Shown piece by piece: positions 29,474-40,315 of a stretch of DNA of 45,032 nt. Source of the stretch: Phaseolibacter flectens ATCC 12775 (GTDB lineage Bacteria > Pseudomonadota > Gammaproteobacteria > Enterobacterales > Enterobacteriaceae). A program made the position numbers and the translations under genes. The notes under the pieces were generated by a model, which saw only the letters and a list, made by a program, of their open reading frames with translations, did no database searches and had not been told where the DNA came from. Each line of letters opens with the position of its first letter. Within the stretch, counting starts at the first letter, position 1. Location of the stretch: contig NZ_JAEE01000016.1 in NCBI RefSeq assembly GCF_000518745.1, positions 1 through 45,032 on the forward strand, read 5' to 3'.

Positions 29474-32400
29474 ATGGCCGATCCACAGTTTATCCATTTG
29501 CACGTCCACAGTGATTACTCCATGTTAGACGGCTTAGCTAAAACCGGAGCTTTGGTAAAAGCTGCGGCCGCAATGGCCATGCCTGCAATAGGGATCACGG
29601 ACTTTACTAACCTATGTGGGTTGGTGAAATTTTACAGTGCAGCCCAGGCTGCAGGCATCAAACCGATTATTGGTGCGGATTTTAATGTCGCCAGTGAATT
29701 AATGGGGGACGAACTGACACGTCTCACTGTCATCGCCAGTGATAATACCGGTTACCAGAATCTGACATTGCTCATTTCTCGTGCGTATCAACGGGGATAC
29801 GGTGCACAGGGACCCTGTATTGATCGTGAGTGGTTGGTGGAGCATCATCAGGGATTAATTCTTCTGTCTGGTGGCAAAGATGGCGATGTGGGGCATTGTC
29901 TGCTGAGGGGCAATACGGCATTGATGCAGCAATGTTTACAATTTTGGCAACAGCATTTTTCGGATCGTTATTACCTTGAGCTTACCAGAACAGGGCGGGC
30001 AGATGAAGAGAATTATCTGCACCAAGTTATTGAGGTTGCCGAACAATTTCAATTGCCTGTGGTAGCCAGTAATGATGTCTGTTTCTTACAATCCGATGAT
30101 TTTGATGCCCATGAAATTCGTGTCGCTATCCATGATGGTTACACGCTCGATGATCCTAAACGACCGAAAAAATACAGCGAACAACAATATTTACGCAGTG
30201 AACAGGAAATGTGTCAGCTTTTCGCCGACATTCCTGAAGCTTTACAAAATAGTGTTGAAATAGCCAAACGTTGTAACGTAACGGTTCGATTGGGTGAGTA
30301 TTTCTTGCCACAATTTCCAACCGGTGAGATGAGTACAGCAGAGTTCTTGGTTGCCCGATCGAAAGCCGGCCTAGAAAAGCGACTTGAATTTTTATTCCCC
30401 GATCCGCAACAACGCGCACTTAAACGTCCACCTTATGATGAGCGTTTGGATACTGAACTGGGCGTGATCAACCAAATGGGTTTTCCTGGCTATTTTCTTA
30501 TCGTTATGGAATTTATTCAGTGGTCTAAAGATAATGGCGTGCCAGTGGGACCCGGTCGCGGTTCGGGGGCGGGTTCACTGGTTGCTTACGCATTGCAGAT
30601 CACGGATTTGGATCCCTTGGAATTCGATTTACTGTTCGAACGGTTTCTTAATCCGGAGCGTGTCTCAATGCCGGACTTTGATGTCGATTTTTGTATGGAA
30701 AAACGTGATCGCGTCATTGAACACGTGGCAGAGATGTACGGACGTGATGCGGTTTCCCAAATTATTACCTTTGGTACGATGGCTGCCAAGGCGGTGATCA
30801 GGGATGTCGGTCGTGTTTTAGGGCATCCATATGGGTTTGTCGATCGGATCGCTAAGCTTATTCCTCCTGACCCGGGCATGACTTTGGCTAAAGCTTTCGA
30901 GGTAGAGCCACAGCTTCCAGAAATCTACGATGCGGATGAGGAAGTCAAAGCGCTGATTGATATGGCGCGGAAACTGGAAGGTGTAACCCGCAATGCAGGC
31001 AAACATGCGGGGGGGGTCGTCATTGCCCCAACCAAAATTACTGATTTTGCTCCTTTGTATTGTGATGATGCTGGCCAACATCCGGTCACTCAGTTTGATA
31101 AAAACGACGTTGAATATGCCGGTTTAGTCAAATTTGACTTTCTTGGGCTGCGGACATTGACGATCATTAACTGGGCACTTGAAATGATCAATCAGCGTCG
31201 GAGCCGAGAAGGTAAAGCGCCGATTGATATCAGCACGATCCCCCTCGATGATCCTAAAAGTTTTGCGATGCTGCAGCGGGCGGAAACCACGGCGGTCTTT
31301 CAGCTCGAATCGCGAGGCATGAAAGATCTAATTAAGCGTCTCAAACCTGACTGTTTTGAGGATATGATTGCTTTAGTGGCGTTATTTCGCCCGGGACCCC
31401 TGCAATCTGGGATGGTTGATAACTTCATTGATAGAAAGCATGGACGAGAAGCCATTTCTTATCCAGACATTCAATGGCAGCACGAATCCCTGCAACCTGT
31501 GTTGGAGCCAACCTACGGGATCATCCTTTATCAAGAGCAGGTGATGCAAATTGCCCAAGTGTTGTCAGGTTATACACTGGGTGGCGCTGACATGCTACGT
31601 CGGGCAATGGGGAAGAAAAAACCCGAAGAAATGGCCAAGCAGCGTTCTGTCTTTAAGGACGGCGCCGAAAGTATGGGGGTGGATGGTGAACTCGCCATGA
31701 AAATTTTCGATCTGGTTGAAAAATTTGCGGGTTATGGATTTAATAAGTCGCACTCCGCCGCTTACGCTTTGGTTTCCTATCAAACCTTATGGCTTAAAGC
31801 GCATTACCCGGCTGAATTTATGGCTGCCGTCATGACGGCAGATATGGACAATACGGAAAAAGTGGTCGGATTGGTGGATGAATGTTGGCGAATGGGACTT
31901 AAGCTACTACCGCCCGACATCAATTCCGGTTTATACCCTTTTCATGTCAATGAAGCCGGTGAAATCGTGTATGGGATCGGTGCGATAAAGGGGGTAGGTG
32001 AGGGACCGATCGAGGCCATTCTCGAGGCGCGCCAGCAAGGCGGCTACTTTAAAGAATTGTTTGATCTTTGTGCGAGAACAGAGATTAAAAAGATCAATCG
32101 TAGAGTGATGGAAAAACTTATCATGTCTGGTGCCTTCGATCGGTTAGGACCACACCGTGCGGCATTGATGAGTTCGTTATCTGATGCGTTAAAAGCCGCG
32201 GATCAACATGCCAAAGCGGAAGCCATTGGGCAAACTGACATGTTTGGTGTGTTGGCTGAAGCGCCGGAGCAGGTGGAAAAATCGTATTCCAGTATTAATC
32301 CGTGGCCAGAACAGGTACAGTTAGACGGCGAAAGAGAGACACTTGGTTTATACTTAACGGGACACCCGATAAACCGTTATTTAAAAGAGATTGAACGTTA

Positions 32401-32956
32401 TGCAGGCGGTACACGTTTAAAAGAGATGCATCCAACAGAACGTGGTAAAATAGCCGTTGCGGCGGGGTTGGTGATTGCCGCCCGAATTATGGTAACAAAG
32501 CGTGGTAACCGGATTGGTATCGCGACACTGGATGATCGTTCCGGTCGTCTGGAAATTATGTTATACAGTGACGCGTTGGATAAGTATCAACAATTATTGG
32601 AAAAAGATCGGATCCTGATCGTGAGTGGTCAGGTCAGTTTCGACGATTTTAATGGCGGTTTGAAAATGATAGCCAGAGAGGTGATGGATATCGACGAAGC
32701 TCGCGAAAAATATGCACGCGGACTTGCTATCTCACTGACAGATAGGCAAATTAATGACCAGCTATTAAATCGTTTAAGGCAGTCCCTCGAACCTTTTCGT
32801 TCAGGGACCATACCCGTGCACCTGTATTACCAGAGACAGGATGCCAGAGCCAAGTTGCGCTTCGGGGCGGCTTGGCGTATTTCACCCAGCGATCGCTTGC
32901 TGAATGAGTTACGGTTATTACTCGGAACAGAACAAGTTGAACTGGAGTTTGATTAA
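29474..32956 (+). CDS. dnaE: DNA polymerase III subunit alpha
   Basis: Replicative polymerase catalytic subunit. ATG 29474 gives exactly 1160 residues, the E. coli length. The PHP domain opens the protein ([18 protein letters not shown]). The palm catalytic aspartates are in [14 protein letters not shown] near 401-405, with a third near 555 in [10 protein letters not shown]. The finger, (HhH)2 and OB-fold regions follow, and the C-terminus EQVELEFD binds tau. The close spacing with rnhB and accA suggests one transcription unit. Confidence 0.98.
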   Translation: MADPQFIHLHVHSDYSMLDGLAKTGALVKAAAAMAMPAIGITDFTNLCGLVKFYSAAQAAGIKPIIGADFNVASELMGDELTRLTVIASDNTGYQNLTLLISRAYQRGYGAQGPCIDREWLVEHHQGLILLSGGKDGDVGHCLLRGNTALMQQCLQFWQQHFSDRYYLELTRTGRADEENYLHQVIEVAEQFQLPVVASNDVCFLQSDDFDAHEIRVAIHDGYTLDDPKRPKKYSEQQYLRSEQEMCQLFADIPEALQNSVEIAKRCNVTVRLGEYFLPQFPTGEMSTAEFLVARSKAGLEKRLEFLFPDPQQRALKRPPYDERLDTELGVINQMGFPGYFLIVMEFIQWSKDNGVPVGPGRGSGAGSLVAYALQITDLDPLEFDLLFERFLNPERVSMPDFDVDFCMEKRDRVIEHVAEMYGRDAVSQIITFGTMAAKAVIRDVGRVLGHPYGFVDRIAKLIPPDPGMTLAKAFEVEPQLPEIYDADEEVKALIDMARKLEGVTRNAGKHAGGVVIAPTKITDFAPLYCDDAGQHPVTQFDKNDVEYAGLVKFDFLGLRTLTIINWALEMINQRRSREGKAPIDISTIPLDDPKSFAMLQRAETTAVFQLESRGMKDLIKRLKPDCFEDMIALVALFRPGPLQSGMVDNFIDRKHGREAISYPDIQWQHESLQPVLEPTYGIILYQEQVMQIAQVLSGYTLGGADMLRRAMGKKKPEEMAKQRSVFKDGAESMGVDGELAMKIFDLVEKFAGYGFNKSHSAAYALVSYQTLWLKAHYPAEFMAAVMTADMDNTEKVVGLVDECWRMGLKLLPPDINSGLYPFHVNEAGEIVYGIGAIKGVGEGPIEAILEARQQGGYFKELFDLCARTEIKKINRRVMEKLIMSGAFDRLGPHRAALMSSLSDALKAADQHAKAEAIGQTDMFGVLAEAPEQVEKSYSSINPWPEQVQLDGERETLGLYLTGHPINRYLKEIERYAGGTRLKEMHPTERGKIAVAAGLVIAARIMVTKRGNRIGIATLDDRSGRLEIMLYSDALDKYQQLLEKDRILIVSGQVSFDDFNGGLKMIAREVMDIDEAREKYARGLAISLTDRQINDQLLNRLRQSLEPFRSGTIPVHLYYQRQDARAKLRFGAAWRISPSDRLLNELRLLLGTEQVELEFD

Positions 32957-32968
32957 CACAGGAATATT

Positions 32969-33928
32969 ATGAGTCTTAATTACCTGGATTTTGAACAGCC
33001 AATTGCTGAACTTGAAGCGAAAATTGATTCACTTAATTCAATTGGTCGTCAAGATGAAAAACACGATATCAATTTAGACGAAGAGATCCAACGTCTGCGT
33101 GATAAGAGCGTTGAGTTGACAAAAAAAATCTTCTCTGATTTAGGTGCTTGGCAGGTTGCAAGGCTGGCACGCCATCCGATGCGTCCCTACACCCTCGATT
33201 ATATTCGTGAAGTGTTTGATGATTTTGATGAAATGGCGGGTGATCGTGCGTTTGCTGATGATAAAGCCATTGTTGGTGGGATGGCTCGGCTAGAGGGTCG
33301 CCCTGTGATGATTATTGGTCATCAGAAAGGCAGAGAGACCAAAGAAAAGGTACGCCGTAACTTTGGTATGCCTGCCCCTGAAGGATACCGTAAGGCATTA
33401 CGCTTAATGAAGTTTGCTGAGCGTTTTAACATGCCAATCATTACTTTCATTGATACACCGGGTGCTTATCCAGGCATTGGTGCGGAGGAACGTGGTCAGT
33501 CTGAAGCCATTGCAAGAAACTTACTGGAAATGGCCGAACTGAAAGTGCCGGTGATTTGTACCGTGATTGGTGAGGGCGGTTCTGGTGGTGCTTTGGCGAT
33601 CGGTGTCGGTGATAAAGTTAACATGCTGCAGTACAGTACTTATTCGGTGATCTCGCCTGAAGGTTGTGCATCGATTCTTTGGAAAAGTGCAGACAAGGCT
33701 GCATTGGCTGCTGAAGCGATGGGCATTACTGCAGAACGCTTACTGGAGTTAGCGCTGATCGATACTGTGATCCCTGAACCTTTGGGGGGCGCACACCGTC
33801 AGCCTGAAGTAATAGCACAATCGCTGAAACAACGTCTGTTGGAAGATTTAAGCCAACTCGACGCCCTGTCCACTGAACAGTTACTTGAACGGCGTTATCA
33901 GCGTTTAATGAACTACGGCTATGCCTGA
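32969..33928 (+). CDS. accA: Acetyl-CoA carboxylase carboxyltransferase subunit alpha
   Basis: With AccD it transfers carboxyl from biotin to acetyl-CoA, giving malonyl-CoA for fatty acids. The 319 residues match E. coli. Key segments are the [42 protein letters not shown] and [15 protein letters not shown] motifs. It starts 12 bases after dnaE and ends at a terminator. ldcC, next in E. coli, is absent. Confidence 0.98.
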   Translation: MSLNYLDFEQPIAELEAKIDSLNSIGRQDEKHDINLDEEIQRLRDKSVELTKKIFSDLGAWQVARLARHPMRPYTLDYIREVFDDFDEMAGDRAFADDKAIVGGMARLEGRPVMIIGHQKGRETKEKVRRNFGMPAPEGYRKALRLMKFAERFNMPIITFIDTPGAYPGIGAEERGQSEAIARNLLEMAELKVPVICTVIGEGGSGGALAIGVGDKVNMLQYSTYSVISPEGCASILWKSADKAALAAEAMGITAERLLELALIDTVIPEPLGGAHRQPEVIAQSLKQRLLEDLSQLDALSTEQLLERRYQRLMNYGYA

Positions 33929-33947
33929 TTGTTGATGCACTGAGAGG

Positions 33948-33969
33948 AGGTCGCCTTGGCGACCTTTTT
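33948..33969 (+). terminator. Rho-independent terminator of accA
   Basis: AGGTCGC, loop CTTG, GCGACCT, then TTTTT. It begins about 20 bases after the accA stop and closes the long plus-strand block. Confidence 0.88.
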
Positions 33970-33994
33970 ATGTCATCTTGTCTCAATTCAGGTC

Positions 33995-34378
33995 GTGCTA
34001 CCTCGAGAGTCGTCCTGCACATTCTCTAGGATATGGCACTTTGACTGATCTAAAGTCGTTCAGTAAGCCGTGCTTTGGCTCGATGTGATAAGCGCAATGA
34101 TGGACTGCGTTTCACCGAGCGAAAGCCTCGATTGAAAAGCTGAGTTGTCACTGGAGCTGTACAGAGTGATGACATTATTTTCGTTTCTCTCAGCAGTACG
34201 CCGACGTCGTCTGCGAAAGCGGGGGAAGGATTGTCCTGTGCTGTCAGTAAGATCTCTCAGAGTAACGCCGTGATCGATTGCCTTAATCAAGATATTATCT
34301 ATCAACCTTTACATCAGGATCTGTCGCCGAATAAGGGGAGCGATGTCGCATGCTTCCGAGAGTTCAGTGTTAGCGTAG
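33995..34378 (+). pseudogene. yaeR: yaeR (VOC/glyoxalase-like protein) pseudogene
   Basis: Heavily eroded copy of the 129-codon yaeR gene, in its E. coli position before tilS. The first frame reads SK, then after a stop AVL-LDVIS where YaeR has SKAFYCDILGF. Further on an ungapped stretch of about 28 codons aligns: V-9-K-AELSLELYRVMTLFSFL against V-9-K-GDLALNGQYVIELFSFP, with the YaeR Trp replaced by TGA. After a one-base frameshift LSCAVSKI matches HLAFSVDDI, and PLHQ and D-5/6-E near the end match DPYTQ and DPDGLPLE. At least four in-frame stops plus indels make it nonfunctional. The comparison uses a recalled E. coli sequence. Confidence 0.8.
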
Positions 34379-34391
34379 GAGCCGTGTGGTC

Positions 34392-35768
34392 ATGAGAATC
34401 GATAAGATAGGCAAAAAACAACATCCACTGCCAGATGTGAGTCTGCTTGCCGAACACCGGCAATTACTGGTGGCTTTCAGTGGTGGACTGGATTCTACCG
34501 TTTTGTTGTATTGGTTATCTGAATTAGCACAACAGACCCCCTTGACGCTCCGTGCCATTCATGTACATCACGGATTAAGTCCCAACGCTGACCAGTGGTT
34601 AAGACATTGTCAGCAGATCTGTGCACAATTAACGATCCCTTTGATCACGCGGAAGGTGGATCTTAATCAATCTCAAGCCAGTATTGAAGCACAAGCACGT
34701 CAAGCCCGCTATCGCGTCTTTGCACAAGTGCTACGATCCGAAGAGGTGTTGGTCACCGCGCATCATCAAGATGATCAATGTGAAACCCTGCTCTTGGCAT
34801 TGAAGCGAGGCAGCGGTCCTGCTGGCCTTGCCGCCATGCCATCGAAACTGGCTTTTAAACACAGTTGGTTACTGCGCCCATTATTGTCCATGACACGTCA
34901 TGACTTACTTCAATTTGCGAGGGATAAACAATTACACTGGATCGAGGATGAGAGTAATACCGATACCCGATATGATCGTAATTTTTTACGGCAAGATGTG
35001 CTGCCGATTTTGACTGAACGTTGGCCTCACTTTGTCGCTTGTGCTGCTCGAAGTGCTGCACTGTGTGGCGAGCAGGAACACTTATTGGATGAGTTACTCA
35101 ATGATCAATTACAGGTGTTATTGGATCAGCAAAAATCCCTCGATATTGTTCCTCTGATGACAATGAGCGAGCTGAAACGTCATGCCTTACTTCGCCGATG
35201 GCTAGCACATTGCCAGGCAGCAATGCCATCCCGTGATGCCCTTAAACGCATTTGGCAGGAGGTCAGTTTAGCCAGAGAGGATGCCAGTCCTGCCTTACAA
35301 CTTGGATCTGGTATTGTCCGGCGATACAAACAGCGTTTGTATTGGGGGCGCCATTATCAAGGACAGAGAGATACCCAGTTAGCTTGGCATCATTGGCAGC
35401 AGCCTTTAACCCTGCCGGATCATTTGGGGCAAGTGTGTCTACAGCCCCATTCATCGGAAAATCCATCTTTGCCGGCTATCCGCTGGCCGCAGAGAGGACA
35501 GGTTGTCACTATTCGGTTTTATTGTTCAGGTAAATTATCAATTGATGGGCGCAGTGGTCGTCGAAATTTGAAAAAAATTTGGCAGGAGCAGCACATTGCA
35601 CCGTGGTTAAGGGATAATATCCCGCTTCTTTTTTATGATAATACACTGATTTGTGCCGCAGGAGTGTTTGTGACTCAGCAAGGTGTTTCACCAGAGCAAT
35701 CAGGCGCATCACTGTTATGGCTGCAAACATCAGACCCGAACGCCGAGGTAAGATGTTGCAGTCAATGA
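34392..35768 (+). CDS. tilS: tRNA(Ile)-lysidine synthase
   Basis: Modifies C34 of the tRNA-Ile CAU anticodon to lysidine, so that it reads AUA. The PP-loop motif SGGLDST is at residues 30-36, followed by the HVHHGLSPNADQW and HHQDDQCETLLL segments and the C-terminal tRNA-binding domain (LSIDGRSGRRNLKKIWQE). ATG 34392 (458 residues, E. coli 432) lies 10 bases after AGGAG; a GTG two codons earlier is 4 bases from it and is the alternative. It converges with rof. Confidence 0.94.
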   Translation: MRIDKIGKKQHPLPDVSLLAEHRQLLVAFSGGLDSTVLLYWLSELAQQTPLTLRAIHVHHGLSPNADQWLRHCQQICAQLTIPLITRKVDLNQSQASIEAQARQARYRVFAQVLRSEEVLVTAHHQDDQCETLLLALKRGSGPAGLAAMPSKLAFKHSWLLRPLLSMTRHDLLQFARDKQLHWIEDESNTDTRYDRNFLRQDVLPILTERWPHFVACAARSAALCGEQEHLLDELLNDQLQVLLDQQKSLDIVPLMTMSELKRHALLRRWLAHCQAAMPSRDALKRIWQEVSLAREDASPALQLGSGIVRRYKQRLYWGRHYQGQRDTQLAWHHWQQPLTLPDHLGQVCLQPHSSENPSLPAIRWPQRGQVVTIRFYCSGKLSIDGRSGRRNLKKIWQEQHIAPWLRDNIPLLFYDNTLICAAGVFVTQQGVSPEQSGASLLWLQTSDPNAEVRCCSQ

Positions 35769-35783
35769 GGTGATCAGATGCCA

Positions 35784-36041
35784 TTATTCTCGAATATGGA
35801 TCGTGCCTAAGTCGGGGTGACTGAAATGGTCGATCCTGTCGAGTCGGATTTCGCGCTGCTGCTGATTTTCTTGCAGCAGGAGGTATTCCACCTGTTTTCG
35901 GAGTACCAGATCCAACGCTTGTCCATCGAATGTTTCACCATTTTTCAAATGTAAATTCAGTGATAGATGCCGCATACAGGCCTGCTCTAGAGACTCATAG
36001 TCGTCGCAATTTATTGGGGTGTAAAGTTCTTGTTCTGACAT
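35784..36041 (-). CDS. rof: Rho-binding antiterminator Rof
   Basis: Small protein that binds Rho and inhibits Rho-dependent termination. The 85 residues align with E. coli Rof (YaeO) along the whole length: PINCDDYESLEQACMRH, LNLHLKNGE, VEYLLLQE and RLDRIDHFSHPDLGTI. It is convergent with tilS. Its usual upstream neighbour yaeP appears only as a remnant. Confidence 0.93.
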   Translation of the reverse strand: MSEQELYTPINCDDYESLEQACMRHLSLNLHLKNGETFDGQALDLVLRKQVEYLLLQENQQQREIRLDRIDHFSHPDLGTIHIRE

Positions 36042-36100
36042 TATATTCCCACCTATTATTTGGCAAAATCAGTACAATTGAACGCTGACCAGCGTCATAC

Positions 36101-36275
36101 TTATCGTTTTCTTCACTGGTCATTGTTCTTATCACATCGTTCTCTCTGTGTGCGTGATTCAGAGAGTACTTTTTGCGTAATATCTTTGTATTGGTATTAT
36201 TCTAACATTAGAGCCTCTGGCGTTGCTTAGCAAGAGCTATAGCGAGAAGTGTTAAAAAAATCATCATGATCTCAT
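36101..36275 (-). pseudogene. yaeP: Probable yaeP remnant
   Basis: On the minus strand upstream of rof, where E. coli has the 66-codon yaeP. Pieces in the right order resemble YaeP: RY, then PEAL-LE (PDALGCVLK), LSES-RTQ (LSEAVREK) and, after a one-base shift, TSEEN (VSDYVNE). Stops and deletions separate them. Sequence support is modest and synteny carries much of the weight. The same 297-base gap must also hold the rof and yaeQ promoters. Confidence 0.42.
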
Positions 36276-36338
36276 CGCGCTTTATTTTGATGATGGGATG
36301 GGTATTGCGTGTTATTACGAGACAGGATCCGTCAATAA

Positions 36339-36905
36339 ATGGCATTGAAAGCAATAATTTACAAAATCAGCATCAATATTGCTGATATGGATCGGCACTA
36401 TTATGCGGATCAACAACTGACCGTTGCGCGACATCCATCAGAAACGGAACTGAGGTTAATGTTAAGAATTTTAGCATGGGGGTGTTATGCTGATCCGCAG
36501 TTAATCTTTACGAAGGGGTTGTCGAGCGAGGGCGAACCGGACATTTGGCTTAAAAATGATCAGGGATTAGTCAGCCAATGGATTGAGCTGGGTTTGCCAG
36601 ATGAAAAACGGATGAAAAAGGCCTGTAGCCAAGCTGAAAAGGTGATATTGTTCTGTTATTCGGCACGCGCCGCCCACGTTTGGTGGCAACAACAACAACC
36701 TAAATTGGCCCACTTACCAAACCTGACAATTTGGTTTATTGATGACGAGCAACTCGGCCAACTGAGTGCCATGGCCGCGAAAAGTATGCAGCTCCAGCTC
36801 ACGTTACAAGGGGGGACAATCTGGTTATCCGATCAACAGCATAACCTAGAAATAAAATTACAACTATGGAAAAACAGCAATTACTCATCATTACACCGCA
36901 ACTGA
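36339..36905 (+). CDS. yaeQ: YaeQ family protein
   Basis: Conserved enterobacterial protein with a PD-(D/E)XK nuclease-like fold; physiological role unsettled. The 188 residues (E. coli 181) keep the ARHPSETELRLMLRILAW segment, FTKGLSSEGEPDIW, QWIELGLPDEKRMKKAC and WFIDDEQL. The 3' end overlaps arfB by 40 bases, suggesting coupled translation. Confidence 0.93.
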   Translation: MALKAIIYKISINIADMDRHYYADQQLTVARHPSETELRLMLRILAWGCYADPQLIFTKGLSSEGEPDIWLKNDQGLVSQWIELGLPDEKRMKKACSQAEKVILFCYSARAAHVWWQQQQPKLAHLPNLTIWFIDDEQLGQLSAMAAKSMQLQLTLQGGTIWLSDQQHNLEIKLQLWKNSNYSSLHRN

Positions 36906-37297
36906 GTATCAATGTGAATGAAATAGACATTCAGGCGATCCGTGCACAGGGGGCGGGCGGGCAGCACGTGAATAAAGTCAGCACCGCGATCCATTTACGT
37001 TTCAATATCCTAGCATCAAGCCTGCCTGAGCAAATTCAACAGTTAATCCTCTCACGTGAACATCACCTGAAAAATCAAGACGGTGTAATAAACATAAAAT
37101 CACAATCCTCTCGCAGTCAGAATGAGAATCGTCAACAGGCAATATTGAGGCTGGTCGATATCTTACAAAAATTAATGATCGTGCAGAAAAAGCGCAAGCC
37201 CACTCGACCCAGTCAGGCTTCTCGTTTGCGTCGGTTAGTGAGTAAAAAGCGGCAGTCAGAGCTGAAACAACAGCGACGACATTGTCCTTCAGAGTAA
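36866..37297 (+). CDS. arfB: Alternative ribosome-rescue factor B (peptidyl-tRNA hydrolase ArfB)
   Basis: Releases stalled ribosomes on broken mRNAs independently of tmRNA. The GGQ catalytic motif is at residues 31-33 within IRAQGAGGQHVNKVSTAIHL. The C-terminal tail is strongly basic (KKRKPTRPSQASRLRRL and on), as needed to enter the empty mRNA channel. The length is 143 (E. coli 140). It starts inside yaeQ. nlpE, which follows in E. coli, is missing; proS is reached after 55 bases. Confidence 0.95.
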   Translation: MEKQQLLIITPQLSINVNEIDIQAIRAQGAGGQHVNKVSTAIHLRFNILASSLPEQIQQLILSREHHLKNQDGVINIKSQSSRSQNENRQQAILRLVDILQKLMIVQKKRKPTRPSQASRLRRLVSKKRQSELKQQRRHCPSE

Positions 37298-37352
37298 CGG
37301 ACTGAACACCCCCGCATGGCAGGGGGGCAGTGTGAGAGGCAACGAGCCCGTA

Positions 37353-39083
37353 TTATGCTTGTAGGGCCAGTTTTATTGCGTTGGTCAGAAAATCCACTAG
37401 ACCCTCAATTTTCAGCATACTCTTTTCATCTCGGCGACGGTTTTTGTATTCAACTTCACCGTTGTCCAGATTACGATCACCAATCACGATGGTGTGAGGC
37501 ACACCGATAAGCTCCATATCGGCAAACATGACACCGGGACGCTCTTTACGATCATCCAAAATGACATCGATACCTTTGGCCTTCAGATCCTGATACAACG
37601 ATTCAGCGAGCTGCTGTACCCGAAATGACTTATGCATATTCATAGGTAAAATTGCCACGTGGAAGGGAGCGATAGATTCTGGCCAAATAATACCACGATC
37701 ATCGTGATTTTGCTCAATTGCAGCAGCAACCACACGGGTAATCCCTATCCCGTAGCAACCCATGGTGATGATTTGATTACGGCCATCTTCACCCTGTACG
37801 GTCGCCTTCATTGCTTCTGAATATTTGCTTCCTAGTTGGAAAATATGACCGACTTCGATTCCCCGTTTGATCAACAGGTTTCCTTTTCCATCTGGGCTGG
37901 CATCCCCCGTCACCACATTACGAATATCGGCAAACTGGGCTTCAGGTAAATCACGTAGCCAGTTAATCCCTGTCAAATGTTGCCCATCAATATTGGCACC
38001 GGCACAAAAATCACTCATGACCGCCACGCTATGATCAGCAATAATGGGCAAATCGAGTCCGACAGGGCCAAGTGATCCCGGTCCGGCACCAATGTATTGG
38101 CGAATTTCCGGCTCTGTCGCCATGGCTAAAGGCGAGGCGACAAGATCAAGCTTCTCTGCTTTGATTTCATTAAGTTCATGATCACCTCGTACCAATAATG
38201 CCACGAGCGGTTTATCTGCGAGATCACTGGCTTTAACGATCAACGTTTTGATCGTTTTTTCAATGGGGATATTGAATTGTTCAGTTAATTGAGCAATGGT
38301 TTTGGCACCAGGTGTCTGTAGTGTCTGAAGCGTTTGAGTTGCGTTGGCTCTTGCCGTTGTCGGCGCAATGGCTTCAGCCAGCTCAATATTCGCTGCATAA
38401 TCTGAACTGTCAGAAAAGACAATATCGTCTTCCCCACTGGCAGCTAAGACTTGGAATTCATGAGAGGCACTACCGCCAATTGATCCTGTATCGGCTTGTA
38501 CCGCGCGGAAATCGAGGCCAATGCGAGTGAAAATTTGGCTATACGCGTGATACATCGCATCATAGGTAACCTGCAATGACGCTTGATCTGTATGGAAAGA
38601 GTAAGCATCTTTCATGATAAATTCTCTCGAACGCATTACGCCAAAACGAGGCCGTATTTCATCTCGGAATTTAGTCTGGATTTGAAAGATATTGAGCGGT
38701 AATTGCTTATAAGAGCTTAACTCATTACGGATCAGATCGGTGATCACTTCTTCATGGGTTGGACCCAGAACAAACGGACGCTGATGACGATCGGTGATCC
38801 GTAGCAACTCGGGACCATATTGCTCCCAACGCCCACTCTCTTCCCATAAATCAGCGGGTTGAACAACAGGCATACTGACTTCTATCGCACCAGAATGCGT
38901 CATTTCTTCACGAACAATCGTTTCAACTTTTTTCAGGACACGTAATCCGGTTGGTAGCCAAGTGTATAAACCTGAAGCCAGCTTTCTGATCATTCCGGCA
39001 CGCAGCATTAACTGATGGCTAATCACTTCGGCATCAGCAGGAGTCTCCTTGAGCGTGGAGAGTAAATATTGAGTTGTACGCAT
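37353..39083 (-). CDS. proS: Prolyl-tRNA synthetase
   Basis: Charges tRNA-Pro. The 576 residues are close to E. coli's 572. Class II motif 2 ([18 protein letters not shown]) and motif 3 region ([17 protein letters not shown]) are intact, with the editing INS domain between them (about 230-390, containing KTLIVKA and [13 protein letters not shown]) and the anticodon-binding domain at the end. Starts [20 protein letters not shown] as in E. coli. Confidence 0.98.
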   Translation of the reverse strand: MRTTQYLLSTLKETPADAEVISHQLMLRAGMIRKLASGLYTWLPTGLRVLKKVETIVREEMTHSGAIEVSMPVVQPADLWEESGRWEQYGPELLRITDRHQRPFVLGPTHEEVITDLIRNELSSYKQLPLNIFQIQTKFRDEIRPRFGVMRSREFIMKDAYSFHTDQASLQVTYDAMYHAYSQIFTRIGLDFRAVQADTGSIGGSASHEFQVLAASGEDDIVFSDSSDYAANIELAEAIAPTTARANATQTLQTLQTPGAKTIAQLTEQFNIPIEKTIKTLIVKASDLADKPLVALLVRGDHELNEIKAEKLDLVASPLAMATEPEIRQYIGAGPGSLGPVGLDLPIIADHSVAVMSDFCAGANIDGQHLTGINWLRDLPEAQFADIRNVVTGDASPDGKGNLLIKRGIEVGHIFQLGSKYSEAMKATVQGEDGRNQIITMGCYGIGITRVVAAAIEQNHDDRGIIWPESIAPFHVAILPMNMHKSFRVQQLAESLYQDLKAKGIDVILDDRKERPGVMFADMELIGVPHTIVIGDRNLDNGEVEYKNRRRDEKSMLKIEGLVDFLTNAIKLALQA

Positions 39084-39188
39084 TGATTTAAATCCCAGTA
39101 GGGCTGACAGCCAGAAATACAGAAAAATGATAAACAGTTTACCAGTCAGTGCCCTCAGTCAAAAGAGGGGGCACGGATATTTTTCTTG

Positions 39189-39911
39189 TTATTTTGTTGA
39201 TTGTTCCTGAGGTTCGATGGCAAAGACTTCAGTCATCTTATCTTTAATACGCCATCGAATATTAAAATCACTGAGGCTGACGGCATAAAGGTTGGGATCA
39301 TCTGCCATTTTTCGGTAAGCAGGACGCGGATCTTGGGCGAGAACTTGGCTTATTAATTCACCCAGTTGTGGATAGCGGCGCTGGTATTTAGCGAGTTGTT
39401 GTATGGCTTCAGCAGTGAAATTCACGTGCATATCGGCAGGTGGTGCATGCTGGGCATAACCGGATAGGGCTTCAGGCACGGCATCAGCAAAAGGTAAATA
39501 GGGTTTAATATCAATCACAGGCGTGCCATCAACCAGATCGAGACTGCCTAATTCCAAGATAAGCGCGCTCCCTTTCTGCTTTATTTTTTTTAATTCGACC
39601 AAGGATAAACCAATTGGATTGGGGCGAAAGGTCGAACGGCTGGCAAAGACCCCCATCTTCTGATTGCCGCCTAAACGAGGAGGACGAACCAACGGTTTCC
39701 AGCCTTGTTCTTGAGTTTGGTGAAAAACAAAAACCAGCCAGATGTGGCTAAACGTCTCTAACCCCCTTACCGCATCGATATGATTATAAGGTGGTAGGAG
39801 ATGAAGTTCACCGCCACCGGCCTTGACCAGTCCGGGTTGTCTTGGAACCGCAAATTTTTCTTTCCAAGGGGAACGAATCGTGCCAATGGTCTGAGCACTG
39901 AAATGATCCAT
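39189..39911 (-). CDS. trmO: tRNA (adenine(37)-N6)-methyltransferase TrmO
   Basis: Methylates the N6 of t6A37 in some tRNAs, using SAM. The 240 residues (E. coli 235, formerly yaeB/tsaA) contain IRSPWKEKFAVPRQPGLVK, FSHIWLVFVFHQT, FASRSTFRPNPIGLSLVEL and LDLVDGTPVIDIKPYLPFAD. The start overlaps the rcsF stop by one base (TAATG), indicating translational coupling. Confidence 0.95.
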   Translation of the reverse strand: MDHFSAQTIGTIRSPWKEKFAVPRQPGLVKAGGGELHLLPPYNHIDAVRGLETFSHIWLVFVFHQTQEQGWKPLVRPPRLGGNQKMGVFASRSTFRPNPIGLSLVELKKIKQKGSALILELGSLDLVDGTPVIDIKPYLPFADAVPEALSGYAQHAPPADMHVNFTAEAIQQLAKYQRRYPQLGELISQVLAQDPRPAYRKMADDPNLYAVSLSDFNIRWRIKDKMTEVFAIEPQEQSTK

Positions 39912-40315
39912 TACCTTGTTACCTGTAAGGCGGTACCTTCACAGAGACTATAACGATAGCAGCCGGCATGATGTTTTTCTGTTCGACATTGATGGAGCAG
40001 CACGGCATTGGCATTCATTGCCGCCGCGTTGGCTTGCAGCTTTTTATGGGCTAGGTTCTGTGATGTCATGTGATACTTTTTTGAGATCTGACAACCTTCA
40101 GCCTTCACCTCACCCAAGTCTCGAAAGGGCTTACTTAACAGATCGGCTGGATTGTTATATAAAGTGATTTTGTTGACTGACTGCAGAGGCTGAGTCGTTT
40201 CGGTCTCAGTGGCTTTTCCTTTTTTATCTGGAAAAGGTAAAACAGGATGGTAGGTCGAGGTGCACCCAGTTAGCCAGCCTGTCAGTACATACAGTATCAG
40301 TCGGCAAAAACGCAT
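39911..40315 (-). CDS. rcsF: Outer-membrane stress-sensor lipoprotein RcsF
   Basis: Activates the Rcs phosphorelay when the envelope is damaged; it is threaded into BamA-OMP complexes. The start at 40315 follows GAGGG by 7 bases and yields 134 residues, as in E. coli; the frame is open ten codons further. The lipobox LTGC places the lipidated Cys at 18. A charged linker is followed by the domain with KPFRDLGEV and four cysteines (GCQ, HQC, AGCYR, LCEG) for the paired disulfides. Confidence 0.92.
   Translation of the reverse strand: MRFCRLILYVLTGWLTGCTSTYHPVLPFPDKKGKATETETTQPLQSVNKITLYNNPADLLSKPFRDLGEVKAEGCQISKKYHMTSQNLAHKKLQANAAAMNANAVLLHQCRTEKHHAGCYRYSLCEGTALQVTR

Noticed and set aside
34060-34305. 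81-codon minus-strand gene upstream of tilS
   Set aside because: It is the antisense of the yaeR pseudogene; its Arg-rich run comes from the complement of eroded codons.
37303-37327. Strong terminator between arfB and proS
   Set aside because: The C-rich and G-rich runs pair only with a bulge and there is no T-run on either strand, so the call would be weak.
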